The notes below the pieces were generated by a model, which had not been told where the DNA came from, ran no database searches, and was given only the letters and a program-made list of their open reading frames with translations. DNA of 25,724 nucleotides from an uncultured Bacilli bacterium (GTDB lineage: Bacteria > Bacillota_I > Bacilli_A > RF39 > UBA660), in assembly GCA_948760655.1 (NCBI GenBank), contig CAQBKK010000009.1, forward strand, positions 1-25,724, in the 5' to 3' direction. How positions within the stretch are numbered: the stretch's first letter is position 1; every line of letters begins with the position of its first letter. The position numbers and the translations under genes are program-made. Positions 1 to 7,738 of the stretch are shown here, in pieces.

Positions 1-159
1 CCTAGTATTGCTAGTATTCCTACAATAGAACCTATAATCATTTTCTTTTGTTTTTGGTTTTTATGAAACCTTTCTAAACCTTCTGGGTTTCCTTTACTTA
101 ATGTACCCCCCCCCCAGAAGACTTTTTCTGGTTGGGAGGTTTTTTCTTATTTTTTTCAT
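1..159 (-). CDS. N-terminus of a putative phase-variable membrane/surface protein (partial, out of frame here)
   Basis: The gene starts at ATG 159 behind a very strong ribosome site (AGAGGAGGAAAG) and runs off the left edge. The first codons read MKKIRKNLPTRKSLLGGG and enter a run of ten Gs (115 to 106). With ten Gs the frame meets TAA at 96-94 after 21 codons. With nine Gs it stays open to the window edge: TLSKGNPEGLERFHKNQKQ, then KKMIIGSIVGILAIL, a basic stretch followed by a hydrophobic, membrane-segment-like stretch. Eleven Gs also gives an early stop. I read this as a gene in the OFF state of slipped-strand phase variation. A homopolymer miscall in the assembly would look the same. It has its own promoter. 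The family cannot be recognised from about 50 residues. It sits where B. subtilis has thiN after rpe, but shows no likeness to it. Confidence 0.7.
106..115 (-). repeat. G10 homopolymer tract inside a reading frame
   Basis: Ten consecutive Cs on the plus strand (Gs in the sense strand of the left-edge gene) at codons 15-18. Losing one G restores a frame open to the window edge. Such tracts are known contingency loci that change length by slippage. Confidence 0.85.
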
Positions 160-186
160 TTCTTTCCTCCTCTATTTTCTATATCT

Positions 187-215
187 ATTATAGAAAATTA
201 AATCATAAATTACAA
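187..215 (-). promoter_or_regulatory. Promoter of the left-edge gene
   Basis: On the minus strand a -35 box TTGTAA (215-210) and a perfect -10 box TATAAT (192-187) are separated by exactly 17 bases, and the ribosome site follows about 15 bases on. The region between this promoter and the end of rpe (about 216-342) contains no gene that I can support. Confidence 0.75.
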
Positions 216-342
216 GTTTTATTTCCAAGTATCAGGTGATAACTATGAACACTCTTTTTTATTAATCGAAGTGTAACTACAACTAATATAACTTTTATTA
301 CTAAAAAGAAGAGCTACATTTATTCTTGAAGTCAAATAGCGA

Positions 343-368
343 TAAAAAAACAAACTATTTCTGTTTGT
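343..368 (-). terminator. Rho-independent terminator after rpe
   Basis: On the minus strand ACAAAC (368-363) pairs with GTTTGT (355-350) around a 7-base loop and is followed by a T-run to 344. The stem overlaps the rpe stop codon. It would end the rlmN-prpC-prkC-rsgA-rpe transcript. Confidence 0.75.
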
Positions 369-1002
369 CTTTTAATATTGCAATTCTTTCATTATAATTC
401 ATACTTTTAACAACATAGGAACCTGCAACAACCATATCTGGTAGATTTTCTTTCAATAACCTAACGCTTTCTTCATTCACTCCACCATCTACATTAATTA
501 AAAAATTTAACTTTTTTTCTTTTCTTAGCTTAATTAATTTTTCTATCCTTTCTGGTGTACTTGCAAAAAATTTTTGTCCTCCATATCCTGGAAGAATAGA
601 TAAAACAAGAACCAAATCCACTTTTTTTAGAATAGGAAGTAAAGCATCAATTTCTGTTAATGGATCAATAGCAACTCCCACTTTGCAACCTTTTTCTTTA
701 ATGCACTTAATAATTTTATTATGATTGGTTGTAGCATCAAAACTATAGGTAATATACTCTGGCTTAATATAAGAAAATACTTCTATAAACTTTTCTATAT
801 GCAAAGTCATTAAATGGACATCCTTTTTCTTTTTACTTTTCTTTAATGCATCTAGCATATCCTTATCGTATGGTGTAATATTATTGACAAATAAACCGTC
901 TGCTACATCCACATGGATAAAATCTGCATTGGACTGATTAATTAACTCCATAGTTTTAAAATAATCAAAATTTCTACTTAAAAAAGATAAAGCTATTTTC
1001 AT
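355..1002 (-). CDS. rpe: Ribulose-phosphate 3-epimerase
   Basis: This TIM-barrel enzyme interconverts ribulose 5-phosphate and xylulose 5-phosphate in the pentose phosphate pathway, in the cytoplasm. The 215-residue product has the family landmarks in order: LSFLS near residue 6; HVDVADG with likely metal ligands H30 and D32; VHLM with H63; the phosphate-loop motif PGYGGQKF (138-145); and VDGGV with D172. The usual IAPSILSADF start and MDGHFVPN motif are somewhat diverged. I chose ATG 1002 because GAGGTGA lies 5 bases upstream; a GTG nine bases earlier is the alternative. The ribosome site overlaps the rsgA stop, which suggests translational coupling as the last gene of the rlmN-to-rpe operon. 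The rsgA-rpe order matches B. subtilis. Confidence 0.93.
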   Translation of the reverse strand: MKIALSFLSRNFDYFKTMELINQSNADFIHVDVADGLFVNNITPYDKDMLDALKKSKKKKDVHLMTLHIEKFIEVFSYIKPEYITYSFDATTNHNKIIKCIKEKGCKVGVAIDPLTEIDALLPILKKVDLVLVLSILPGYGGQKFFASTPERIEKLIKLRKEKKLNFLINVDGGVNEESVRLLKENLPDMVVAGSYVVKSMNYNERIAILKDKQK

Positions 1003-1007
1003 GACTC

Positions 1008-1832
1008 TCACCTCTTTAAAAATGAAAGATAACTTTCATACCGTGATGGTAAAATACGTAAATTTTCTACGGCTTTTTTTACATAACACTCACGTTCTTT
1101 ATTATGCATACAATCTTTAAACGGACAAGGAAAATTTTTAAATTCTACAAAACTATCACGAATTTCTTCTTTGGAAACACTTCCAAAATCCAAACTAGAA
1201 AATCCTGGTGTATCTGCCACATAAAAATTTTTAAACGAAAATAATTCGACATGCCTTGTTGTATGTTTACCTCTTCCTAAACTTTCTGATATTTCATCTG
1301 TTTTCAAATGTAAATTTTTGTCCAATTTATTCAAAAGTGTACTTTTGCCTGCTCCTGTTTGTCCTGTAATCACAACCATTTTATCTTTTAAAACTTTTTT
1401 TAATTTCCCTAAATCTTTATTGGTTAAAACCATATACCCTATTTTTTTATAATAAGCAATCGTACTCTTCAAATTTTTCTTTTCTTGTTTAGTCAACAAA
1501 TCTAATTTAGAAAAACAAATCACAGGTTCAATATGATTCATTGTAACAACAGAAATCATTTTATCTAGTAGATGAAAAGATAAATCTGGTTTTTTGACAC
1601 TTGTTACAATTAAAGCACAATCTACATTCGCAATCATTGGTCGATTTAAAAAGTTTTTTCTTGGAAGTATTTCTAAAATATAACGATTTTCTTTATCAAT
1701 AGTACATAAATCCCCTACTAGAGGAGTTATATCGTCTTTACGAAACTTCCCTCTAGCATGGCATTCTATTTGTTCATTTCCTACTTGTACTGTATACAAA
1801 TTACTAACTATTTTTATTATTTTTCCTTGCAT
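1008..1832 (-). CDS. rsgA: Ribosome small-subunit-dependent GTPase A
   Basis: RsgA (YjeQ/CpgA) is a late 30S ribosome assembly GTPase. The 274-residue product has an N-terminal OB-fold-like region, then a circularly permuted GTPase domain in which the G4 motif SKLD (108-111) precedes the P-loop GQTGAGKST (157-165) and the G3 motif DTPG (207-210). The C-terminal zinc site is C236, C241, H243 and C249 in CPFKDCMHNKEREC. The length is slightly below the usual 290-300 residues. It starts one base after the prkC stop, so the two are probably coupled. In B. subtilis the homologue CpgA is phosphorylated by PrkC, so the neighbouring kinase may be a regulator here too (inference). Confidence 0.96.
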   Translation of the reverse strand: MQGKIIKIVSNLYTVQVGNEQIECHARGKFRKDDITPLVGDLCTIDKENRYILEILPRKNFLNRPMIANVDCALIVTSVKKPDLSFHLLDKMISVVTMNHIEPVICFSKLDLLTKQEKKNLKSTIAYYKKIGYMVLTNKDLGKLKKVLKDKMVVITGQTGAGKSTLLNKLDKNLHLKTDEISESLGRGKHTTRHVELFSFKNFYVADTPGFSSLDFGSVSKEEIRDSFVEFKNFPCPFKDCMHNKERECYVKKAVENLRILPSRYESYLSFLKR

Positions 1833-1833
1833 T

Positions 1834-3582
1834 TTAACATTGCCCTAAAGCTTGTGATACTGGATCACATTCATCGTCTGGATTTACTTCTCCCATATTC
1901 TTAGCTACTTTGATTTTTAACGAAGCTCCACTTGATGCAATCGTGTATCCTTCAGGACGACTTTGTTCAAAAATTTTACCATCCTCATGTTCTGTAGTTA
2001 CAACTTCCTCTACCGTTAATTCAACATTATGTTCATCACAGAAAGCTCTTACTTCCTCAACAGAATAACTACCATCTGTAAAATTAGGATATTTACTTAC
2101 AATATTGGCAATATAAAGGGTAATGGTATCACCAACGGATACTTTCTCTCCCTCTTTCATACTTTGATCAATGATAATTCCATCCTTAGCTGTTTCTGGA
2201 TTATCTACATCCTTTTTTTCTATTAATACTTGTAATCCTTTAGCTTCTAAAGCGCCTTTAATCTCTAAGTAATTTTTACCAGAATAATTCTCCATGGTTA
2301 TTTTGGTATCTCCAATCGAAACATAAAGTGTAATACTGGTACTTTTTGTTCTTTTACTTCCTGTAGGAGGATTCGTTTTAATAACTTTTCCTTCTGGAAT
2401 ATCCGAAGAAGATTGTTCTTGTTGTTCATCACTTACTGTAAATCCAGCATCTTGTAATACTTTAACAGCTTCATTAATCGTTAAGTTGGTTACATCGGGA
2501 ACACTAATCTCTTTTTCATTGGTAATTACAGGAATTAAAACTACAACAGAAGTAATAATAACAACTAACCCTGTAAAAATAGAGGCAAGTGCTATTAACA
2601 ACTTATTTTGTTTCTTTAAATCATTTTTTGTTATTTGCTTTGCTATGGGAGTTCCTCCTTCACTTTCTTTTTTTGGACTATTTAACATTTTGGATACCTT
2701 TGTATCTTCAAAGTTATTTTCTGAGTATTTAAATACCACTCTAGGTTCTTTTATCCTAGCATCCGTCATACATGTTTTTAAATCCTCATGCATCTCTTTT
2801 GCGTCTGTATATCGGTTTTTAGGATTTTTAGCTGTTGCTCTTAAAATAATATTTTCAATACTCATCGGAAGATTGGGTAGTTCTTCTCTAATATTAGGCA
2901 TTGGTTCCTTTAAGTGTTTTAGAGCAATCTCAACAGCATTATCTCCCTTAAATGGTAGTTTACCCGTTAATAACTCATACATAACAATTCCCATGGAATA
3001 AATATCACTTTGTAAACTTGAACCTTTTCCACTAGCTTGTTCGGGCGGTATATAATGGACACTTCCCATCACAGAATTGGTCTGCGTAAGCTGTGTTGCA
3101 TTCATCGCCATTGCAATACCAAAATCAGTAATTTTTACAAGTCCATTTTCTAAAATCATAATGTTTTGTGGCTTTATATCTCTGTGAATGATGTAAGAAT
3201 CATGGGCGATGCTCATACCATCTGTAATTTGTAGCATAATATCAACAACTTCACTAATCGTCAGTTTTCCACGTTTTTTAATCAAATCTTTTAAATGCTT
3301 TCCTTCAATGTATTCCATAACAATATAGTAGTCGCCATTATCTTCTCCTACATCGTACACCTCGACGATATTGGGGTGATTTAGACTACTAGCGGATAAA
3401 GCTTCCCTTTGAAAACGATGGACAAACTTTTCATCACTAGCAAGATCCCCACGTAAAAGTTTAACAGCTACATTTCGATCTAAAATGGTATCATAAGCCA
3501 GATACACATTTGCCATTCCACCTTCTCCAATACTTTTGATGATTTGATAACGATCACTAATCTTTTGCCCCTTCATTATCAT
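1834..3582 (-). CDS. prkC: PASTA-domain Ser/Thr protein kinase
   Basis: This is a membrane kinase that senses peptidoglycan fragments and lipid II outside the cell and phosphorylates cytoplasmic targets in cell-wall, division and dormancy control. The 582-residue protein has an N-terminal Hanks-type kinase domain with the glycine loop GEGGMANV (19-26), K41, the catalytic loop HRDIKPQN (133-140) and DFG (153-155). A linker and one membrane segment (about 329-353) follow, then three PASTA repeats outside the cell (about 360-424, 428-493 and 498-560). It ends in an acidic tail with two Cys (DDECDPVSQALGQC). The start ATG overlaps the prpC stop by four bases; a second ATG two codons on is possible. 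Pairing with prpC is the classic kinase/phosphatase module. Confidence 0.97.
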   Translation of the reverse strand: MIMKGQKISDRYQIIKSIGEGGMANVYLAYDTILDRNVAVKLLRGDLASDEKFVHRFQREALSASSLNHPNIVEVYDVGEDNGDYYIVMEYIEGKHLKDLIKKRGKLTISEVVDIMLQITDGMSIAHDSYIIHRDIKPQNIMILENGLVKITDFGIAMAMNATQLTQTNSVMGSVHYIPPEQASGKGSSLQSDIYSMGIVMYELLTGKLPFKGDNAVEIALKHLKEPMPNIREELPNLPMSIENIILRATAKNPKNRYTDAKEMHEDLKTCMTDARIKEPRVVFKYSENNFEDTKVSKMLNSPKKESEGGTPIAKQITKNDLKKQNKLLIALASIFTGLVVIITSVVVLIPVITNEKEISVPDVTNLTINEAVKVLQDAGFTVSDEQQEQSSSDIPEGKVIKTNPPTGSKRTKSTSITLYVSIGDTKITMENYSGKNYLEIKGALEAKGLQVLIEKKDVDNPETAKDGIIIDQSMKEGEKVSVGDTITLYIANIVSKYPNFTDGSYSVEEVRAFCDEHNVELTVEEVVTTEHEDGKIFEQSRPEGYTIASSGASLKIKVAKNMGEVNPDDECDPVSQALGQC

Positions 3583-4328
3583 TCTTCTTCACCACTTTCT
3601 TTTATCACTAAATAAGCGATTGAAACGTTATCTTGTCCTCCACGAGCATTGCATTTTCGTATTAATTTTATCACTTTTTCTTCAACTGATAAAGTATCAT
3701 CATTTAAAACTCGCTCAATTTGTTCATTTGTAAGCATATTGGTAAGTCCATCACTACATAGTAGTATGGCTTCACTTGTTAAATCAACATCAAAAATATC
3801 TAACTCTACTTTTTCCATCGCACCAAGTGCCTTCATCAATACATTTTTTTTAGGATGGTACTTTGCTTCTTCTTCTGTTAATTGTCCTGTTTCTACAAGC
3901 AAACTTACAAGTGAATGTGGTTTTGTGACTTGATGCAAATGGCCATTTTTTAAAACAAACCCAGTAGAATCTCCAATATTTCCAAAAATCAAATAGTCAC
4001 TCGTTAAAAGCGCTAAAACTAAAGTGGTACCAAGTCCTGTAGAATCTGGATTATTTTTAGCATAAAGAATGATTTCATTATTAATCTCACTTGCATTATC
4101 ATTAAGCCAATTTACAGCATCTAACTTAGAACCAATAGAGGCAATTCCACTAAATCTTTTACCTAAATGTGTAACAGCAAGACTAGAGGCTACTTCTCCA
4201 GCTCTATGCCCTCCCATACCATCTGCTACCATTAAAAGATACTCTCCACTCGCATTTTTAAGTATCGTTACACTATCTTCATTATGACTACGAACACGTC
4301 CAGCATCTGTTAAATAGAATGATTTCAT
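3579..4328 (-). CDS. prpC: PP2C-family Ser/Thr protein phosphatase
   Basis: This soluble metal-dependent phosphatase reverses phosphorylation by the neighbouring PASTA kinase (PrpC/Stp1). The 249-residue product shows the PP2C motifs in order: N16-E17-D18, ADGMGGH (35-41), GTTLVLAL (100-107), GD (119-120), CSDGL (191-195) and GGQDNV (230-235), which supply the acidic residues that hold Mn/Mg. I chose ATG 4328 because GAGGTGG lies 5 bases upstream and the ATG overlaps the rlmN stop as ATGA. The in-frame extension of 11 residues further upstream lies inside rlmN and lacks family likeness. The stop overlaps prkC by four bases, so rlmN, prpC and prkC are translationally coupled. Confidence 0.96.
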   Translation of the reverse strand: MKSFYLTDAGRVRSHNEDSVTILKNASGEYLLMVADGMGGHRAGEVASSLAVTHLGKRFSGIASIGSKLDAVNWLNDNASEINNEIILYAKNNPDSTGLGTTLVLALLTSDYLIFGNIGDSTGFVLKNGHLHQVTKPHSLVSLLVETGQLTEEEAKYHPKKNVLMKALGAMEKVELDIFDVDLTSEAILLCSDGLTNMLTNEQIERVLNDDTLSVEEKVIKLIRKCNARGGQDNVSIAYLVIKESGEEE

Positions 4329-5347
4329 GATTCCACCTCTTTGCTCCGTAGCTGTCCACAAGCAGCAGAAATTTTTCCACCAAATTCTTTACGAACAGTT
4401 ACATTAATTCCTTTAGATTTCAAAGTTTCACAAAACTTACTAATTGTTTTTTGATTACTTTTCTTAAATTCTATGTGATTGGTTTCATTATAAGGAATTA
4501 AATTTACATAAATATTCATACCGTGAAGTAAATTTGCAAGTTCTAAAGCATGTTCTTCACTATCATTTATCTCTTTAAGCATAACATATTCTATAGTTAC
4601 TCGTCTATTGGTATCTTGAATATAATCTTTAATCGCCATAATTAGTTGACTAATATTATACACTTTATTTACTTTCATTAATTTACTACGTAAAGTATCA
4701 TTCGGAGCATGTAAAGAAATAGCCAAGTTGATTTGAATACTTTCCTTTTTTAAATCATAGATTTTTGGCACCAACCCACTAGTAGATAAAGTAATATGAC
4801 GTATCCCAAGTGAAAGCCCTTTGGCATCATTAATAATTCTAATAAAACGAATGACATTTTCATAATTATCTAAAGGCTCCCCAATTCCCATAATAACTAC
4901 ACTAGAAATACGCAAGCCCAAATCATTCTCAACAAGTAAAATTTGACTGACCATTTCCTCTGTCTCTAAATTACGTACCTTTTTAAGACGCCCTGACTCA
5001 CAAAAAGCACACCCCATATTACAACCCACCTGACTAGAAACACAAAGACTCGTTCCATAATCATGAAACATCACAACCGCTTCAATAAAATTAGCATCCT
5101 GAAGTTGAAATAAATATTTTCTTGTTAAAGTATCCTTTTCACAACGTACAATTTTAGGTACTTCCAAAGAAAAATCCATCTTTATTTTTTCTCGTACTTC
5201 CTTTTTAATATTACTCCAAGTATCTATCTCTTTATTCTTATGTATATAAAGCCATTCAAAAACTTGTAAGGCTTTAAACTTCTTTTCACCCATACTTAAA
5301 AAATATTCTTCTAACATTTCTCTTGTATACCCATAAATGTTTTTCAT
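4325..5347 (-). CDS. rlmN: 23S rRNA (adenine-2503 C2) methyltransferase, radical SAM
   Basis: RlmN methylates A2503 in the peptidyl-transferase centre (and A37 in some tRNAs) by a radical-SAM ping-pong mechanism. The 340-residue product has the cluster motif C109-x3-C113-x2-C116 (CNMGCAFC), GIGEP (154-158) for SAM binding, the conserved E89 region, and the methyl-carrying cysteine C330 in SAACGQLR. The residues after the cluster are ESG rather than the A(S/T)G I expect from B. subtilis RlmN, and I recall that variant from other Firmicutes RlmN proteins. The start ATG has AGGTGA 4 bases upstream. It heads the rlmN-prpC-prkC-rsgA-rpe operon, directly after a terminator, with a TATAAT box at 5368-5363. 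Confidence 0.93.
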   Translation of the reverse strand: MKNIYGYTREMLEEYFLSMGEKKFKALQVFEWLYIHKNKEIDTWSNIKKEVREKIKMDFSLEVPKIVRCEKDTLTRKYLFQLQDANFIEAVVMFHDYGTSLCVSSQVGCNMGCAFCESGRLKKVRNLETEEMVSQILLVENDLGLRISSVVIMGIGEPLDNYENVIRFIRIINDAKGLSLGIRHITLSTSGLVPKIYDLKKESIQINLAISLHAPNDTLRSKLMKVNKVYNISQLIMAIKDYIQDTNRRVTIEYVMLKEINDSEEHALELANLLHGMNIYVNLIPYNETNHIEFKKSNQKTISKFCETLKSKGINVTVRKEFGGKISAACGQLRSKEVES

Positions 5348-5362
5348 AGATTCACCTATTCA

Positions 5363-5368
5363 ATTATA
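5363..5368 (-). promoter_or_regulatory. Likely -10 box of the rlmN operon
   Basis: A perfect TATAAT on the minus strand, 15 bases before the rlmN start and just downstream of the preceding terminator. The matching -35 position (5391-5386, TTTTTC) is poor, so recognition may be weak or need an activator. Confidence 0.45.
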
Positions 5369-5380
5369 GCACGTTTTTAA

Positions 5381-5410
5381 AAAAAGAAAAAACTAGCTAT
5401 TGAGCTAGCT
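5381..5410 (-). terminator. Rho-independent terminator after the 235-aa gene
   Basis: On the minus strand CTAGCT (5408-5403) pairs with AGCTAG (5398-5393) around a 4-base loop. The stem can be extended by two further pairs and is followed by six Ts. It separates the fmt transcript from the rlmN operon. Confidence 0.8.
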
Positions 5411-5417
5411 AATTATC

Positions 5418-6125
5418 TTATCTTTCTAGTTTTCTTAATAGGGAATTTTCTTCCTCTTTAAAAGTTGCATAATGAACCAAGTTTTCGATTTTATCGCACT
5501 CTTCTTCGTTATACTTTTTTTCTAATCGGCTTTTTAAAATTCCCATTTTATAGTAAAGCATCCACTTTTTATAATGAAATCCATAATCAAAATAGATTTG
5601 GGCTTTCTTTATAATTGGTTTTAAGGGATCTTCTGCAAGTTTTTCTTCTTTCTTTTGTAATTCTTGTTGTTTTATAGTTTCTAATTTCTGTTTTTCTTCT
5701 ACAATCACTTCTTCTAAGTAAAAAATTGTTTCTTTGGTTCCTTTACTTATTTTTCTAATTTCCTGTATTTTTTGTTTTATAAAAAGTACACCCATAAGCG
5801 GAAGAAGAAGTAAACATTCTAAGGAAGTAGGAAGAAATACAACAACCAATATACCTGCAACAAACATAAATAGTATATCACTAATTGTTTCCATCTTTTT
5901 GTCATATAGATTTTTTTGCACTTGTTCCTTCATTTCCTCAAGACAAGTTATCTTAGGATTTTTTAGATTTGTTTTACAATCTTCTAAAAAACACTTATTT
6001 AGCAATTCATAGAAACATTCCAAATCACATTCATTTTCGACTTTAAAAAATTCTTCCATAAATTTATCTAAAAAGCCTTTTGACATTGTAGAGGCATTAC
6101 TATCATTTTTTTGCTTCTTTTTCAT
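5418..6125 (-). CDS. Unknown two-helix membrane protein
   Basis: I do not recognise this 235-residue protein. A charged N-terminal part (1-80) contains a cysteine-containing helical stretch (ENECDLECFYELLNKC). It is followed by two close hydrophobic segments, about 82-101 and 104-117, that would form a membrane hairpin. A long lysine/glutamate-rich region follows (about 120-170) and looks coiled-coil; the C-terminus is again charged and helical. Both ends would be cytoplasmic. The start ATG has AAAGGAT upstream. It is the last of three unknown genes between fmt and rlmN and ends just before a terminator, so it probably shares the fmt transcript. No function is proposed. Confidence 0.8.
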   Translation of the reverse strand: MKKKQKNDSNASTMSKGFLDKFMEEFFKVENECDLECFYELLNKCFLEDCKTNLKNPKITCLEEMKEQVQKNLYDKKMETISDILFMFVAGILVVVFLPTSLECLLLLPLMGVLFIKQKIQEIRKISKGTKETIFYLEEVIVEEKQKLETIKQQELQKKEEKLAEDPLKPIIKKAQIYFDYGFHYKKWMLYYKMGILKSRLEKKYNEEECDKIENLVHYATFKEEENSLLRKLER

Positions 6126-6166
6126 TCCGTTTTATCCTTTCTCATTCATTGTTAAAGCAAATATTG

Positions 6167-7084
6167 TTATTTCCCGTTTTCATTAAAAAGCGTGCTTCTT
6201 AAAATTCTTAGTTTAGCTAACGATTGCGTTTCTTCTTCGTATTGGTAATACTCTTCGATTAAAGCTAATATTCTTTTAATCTGTTCTCTTTCTTCTTTTG
6301 TTGGAATCATTTTTAAATTAGTAATCTCTAACCATGTTAAAGTATCGCTATAATCTGCTTTATCTGCAAAACCTTCTTTAAAATATTGTTCCAGATATTT
6401 ATACTCTCTATTTCTAATTTTATTTACTAAATCGCTCCCTGACAAATGACAAATCATATTTTTTTGCTTTTCTAAAATTTGCTCTGGCGATAAATTTTCT
6501 ATAGATTTTATATAGTTATCCAAAGATTCTATTACTCCACTCATTCCTTTTGTTGTAGTGGCTATATTCATAAAACTATTGTATTTTAAATCATACTCAT
6601 TTTTAGAAGGTCTGCAAAAAAAGCTCGGCTGTTTATTTTGATAATATTTATATTCCTCTTCTGAAATTCCATCATCTATTATAGCAAACCATTCATTTGT
6701 TACTGTGGAACTATCCATATAAAACATTTCAAAAGTTTTAATTTTATTTCTATTAAAATTATATCCTTGTTCTAAATCTAATTGTTTCTCATAATCAAAT
6801 ATTCCACCATAATAGAAACTAAGTCCAATTTTAATTGTATCTGTTGTATGTTTAGCAAGGATATTCAATACTTTTTGTATTTTATCAGATTCACCATAAT
6901 GCGTTGATATACTAATTCTTCCTTCCTCTGCTAAAAATTTATGACGAATAAACTCCAATTGTTTTATAAAAATTTCTGCTGTTTTTTCTGTAATATCTTC
7001 ACTTGTTCTTTCTAAATCAAGCATCACTGCAATTTGTTTTTTCTTTTTATTAGGCACTTTATTTTCTGTATATTCTTTTTTCAT
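6167..7084 (-). CDS. Unknown soluble protein (305 aa)
   Basis: I do not recognise the family. I chose ATG 7084 because GAGGAAAAAG lies upstream; a TTG five codons earlier is possible. After a lysine-rich N-terminus comes a beta-alpha start with an acidic strand (QIAVMLDLERTSED). A second strand reads GRISISTHYGESDK, a third IKIGLSFYYGGIFDYE, and a fourth ends in two Asp (WFAIIDDGISEEEY). This alternation of strands and helices with acidic residues at strand ends suggests a Rossmann-like or phosphatase-like alpha/beta fold, but no family signature is complete. The C-terminal third is helical. There is no signal peptide or membrane segment. It lies between two membrane proteins of the same operon and may act with them at the membrane (inference). 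Confidence 0.78.
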   Translation of the reverse strand: MKKEYTENKVPNKKKKQIAVMLDLERTSEDITEKTAEIFIKQLEFIRHKFLAEEGRISISTHYGESDKIQKVLNILAKHTTDTIKIGLSFYYGGIFDYEKQLDLEQGYNFNRNKIKTFEMFYMDSSTVTNEWFAIIDDGISEEEYKYYQNKQPSFFCRPSKNEYDLKYNSFMNIATTTKGMSGVIESLDNYIKSIENLSPEQILEKQKNMICHLSGSDLVNKIRNREYKYLEQYFKEGFADKADYSDTLTWLEITNLKMIPTKEEREQIKRILALIEEYYQYEEETQSLAKLRILRSTLFNENGK

Positions 7085-7106
7085 ACTCTTTTTCCTCAAC
7101 CTATAT

Positions 7107-7736
7107 TTAATTCTTATTTTTACTAAATGTCAATTGGTAATTTTCATTTTCACTTTCTATCGTTATTTGTTCAATAAATTCTTTTGTTTCTACTACGTTT
7201 ATGCTTATTTTTTCTTCTTTGTATCGTAAATTGTATTCATATGTAGAAGTTTCTTTATTATCTATAATTCCTTCTTCTTCGTTTTCTAAAATATAAGCAA
7301 TTAATGTGTTTCTATCTAAAAATTCTGATATAATTTCTTCATAAATACTTTCTATTTCTGTTACTTGATCCAATATTACTTCATAAAGTATCCCATTTTC
7401 TATTCGATATTTGGTTATTCCACTTACATCTTCTTTGTAGCCATTTACCACTTCGTTATACTCAGTTCCTTCATATTTTATAGTATTATCATTTTTAGTT
7501 ACTATAAATGACATAAGATATTCATCACTTAATAAATCCTGTAACTTTTCTTTATAATTTATTCCTTTTTGCGTTTCTTCTATTTTATAGTTTTCTCTTT
7601 TTTCTTGTGGTTTAAATTCATTTATAATTGTTACCACTCCCATTAAAAGGGATAAAGAAACAATCCAAATGATTAAAACCATTAAAGAATGCCATCTGGG
7701 ATTCTTCCAACATTTTTTAAAAAACTCTTTATCCAT
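7107..7736 (-). CDS. Unknown membrane-anchored extracytoplasmic protein
   Basis: This 209-residue protein has a short cytoplasmic N-terminus with basic residues (KKCWKNPRWH) and one hydrophobic segment at about 18-39 (LMVLIIWIVSLSLLMGVV). The rest is a Glu/Asn/Lys-rich domain that would face outside. This domain is rich in predicted beta strands (TKYRIENGILYEVILDQ; ISINVVETKEFIEQITI). No lipobox, LPXTG or known domain is visible. It starts two bases after the fmt stop with AGG inside the end of fmt, so translation is probably coupled. It opens the unknown three-gene module between fmt and rlmN. No function is proposed. Confidence 0.82.
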   Translation of the reverse strand: MDKEFFKKCWKNPRWHSLMVLIIWIVSLSLLMGVVTIINEFKPQEKRENYKIEETQKGINYKEKLQDLLSDEYLMSFIVTKNDNTIKYEGTEYNEVVNGYKEDVSGITKYRIENGILYEVILDQVTEIESIYEEIISEFLDRNTLIAYILENEEEGIIDNKETSTYEYNLRYKEEKISINVVETKEFIEQITIESENENYQLTFSKNKN

Positions 7737-7738
7737 AA

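Noticed and set aside
227..265. AGGTGA followed by a six-codon plus-strand frame (MNTLFY)
   Set aside because: Too short to support as a gene and no promoter is evident.
2486..3001. A 171-codon plus-strand frame inside prkC
   Set aside because: It is the antisense shadow of a clear kinase gene, with no ribosome site or family likeness.
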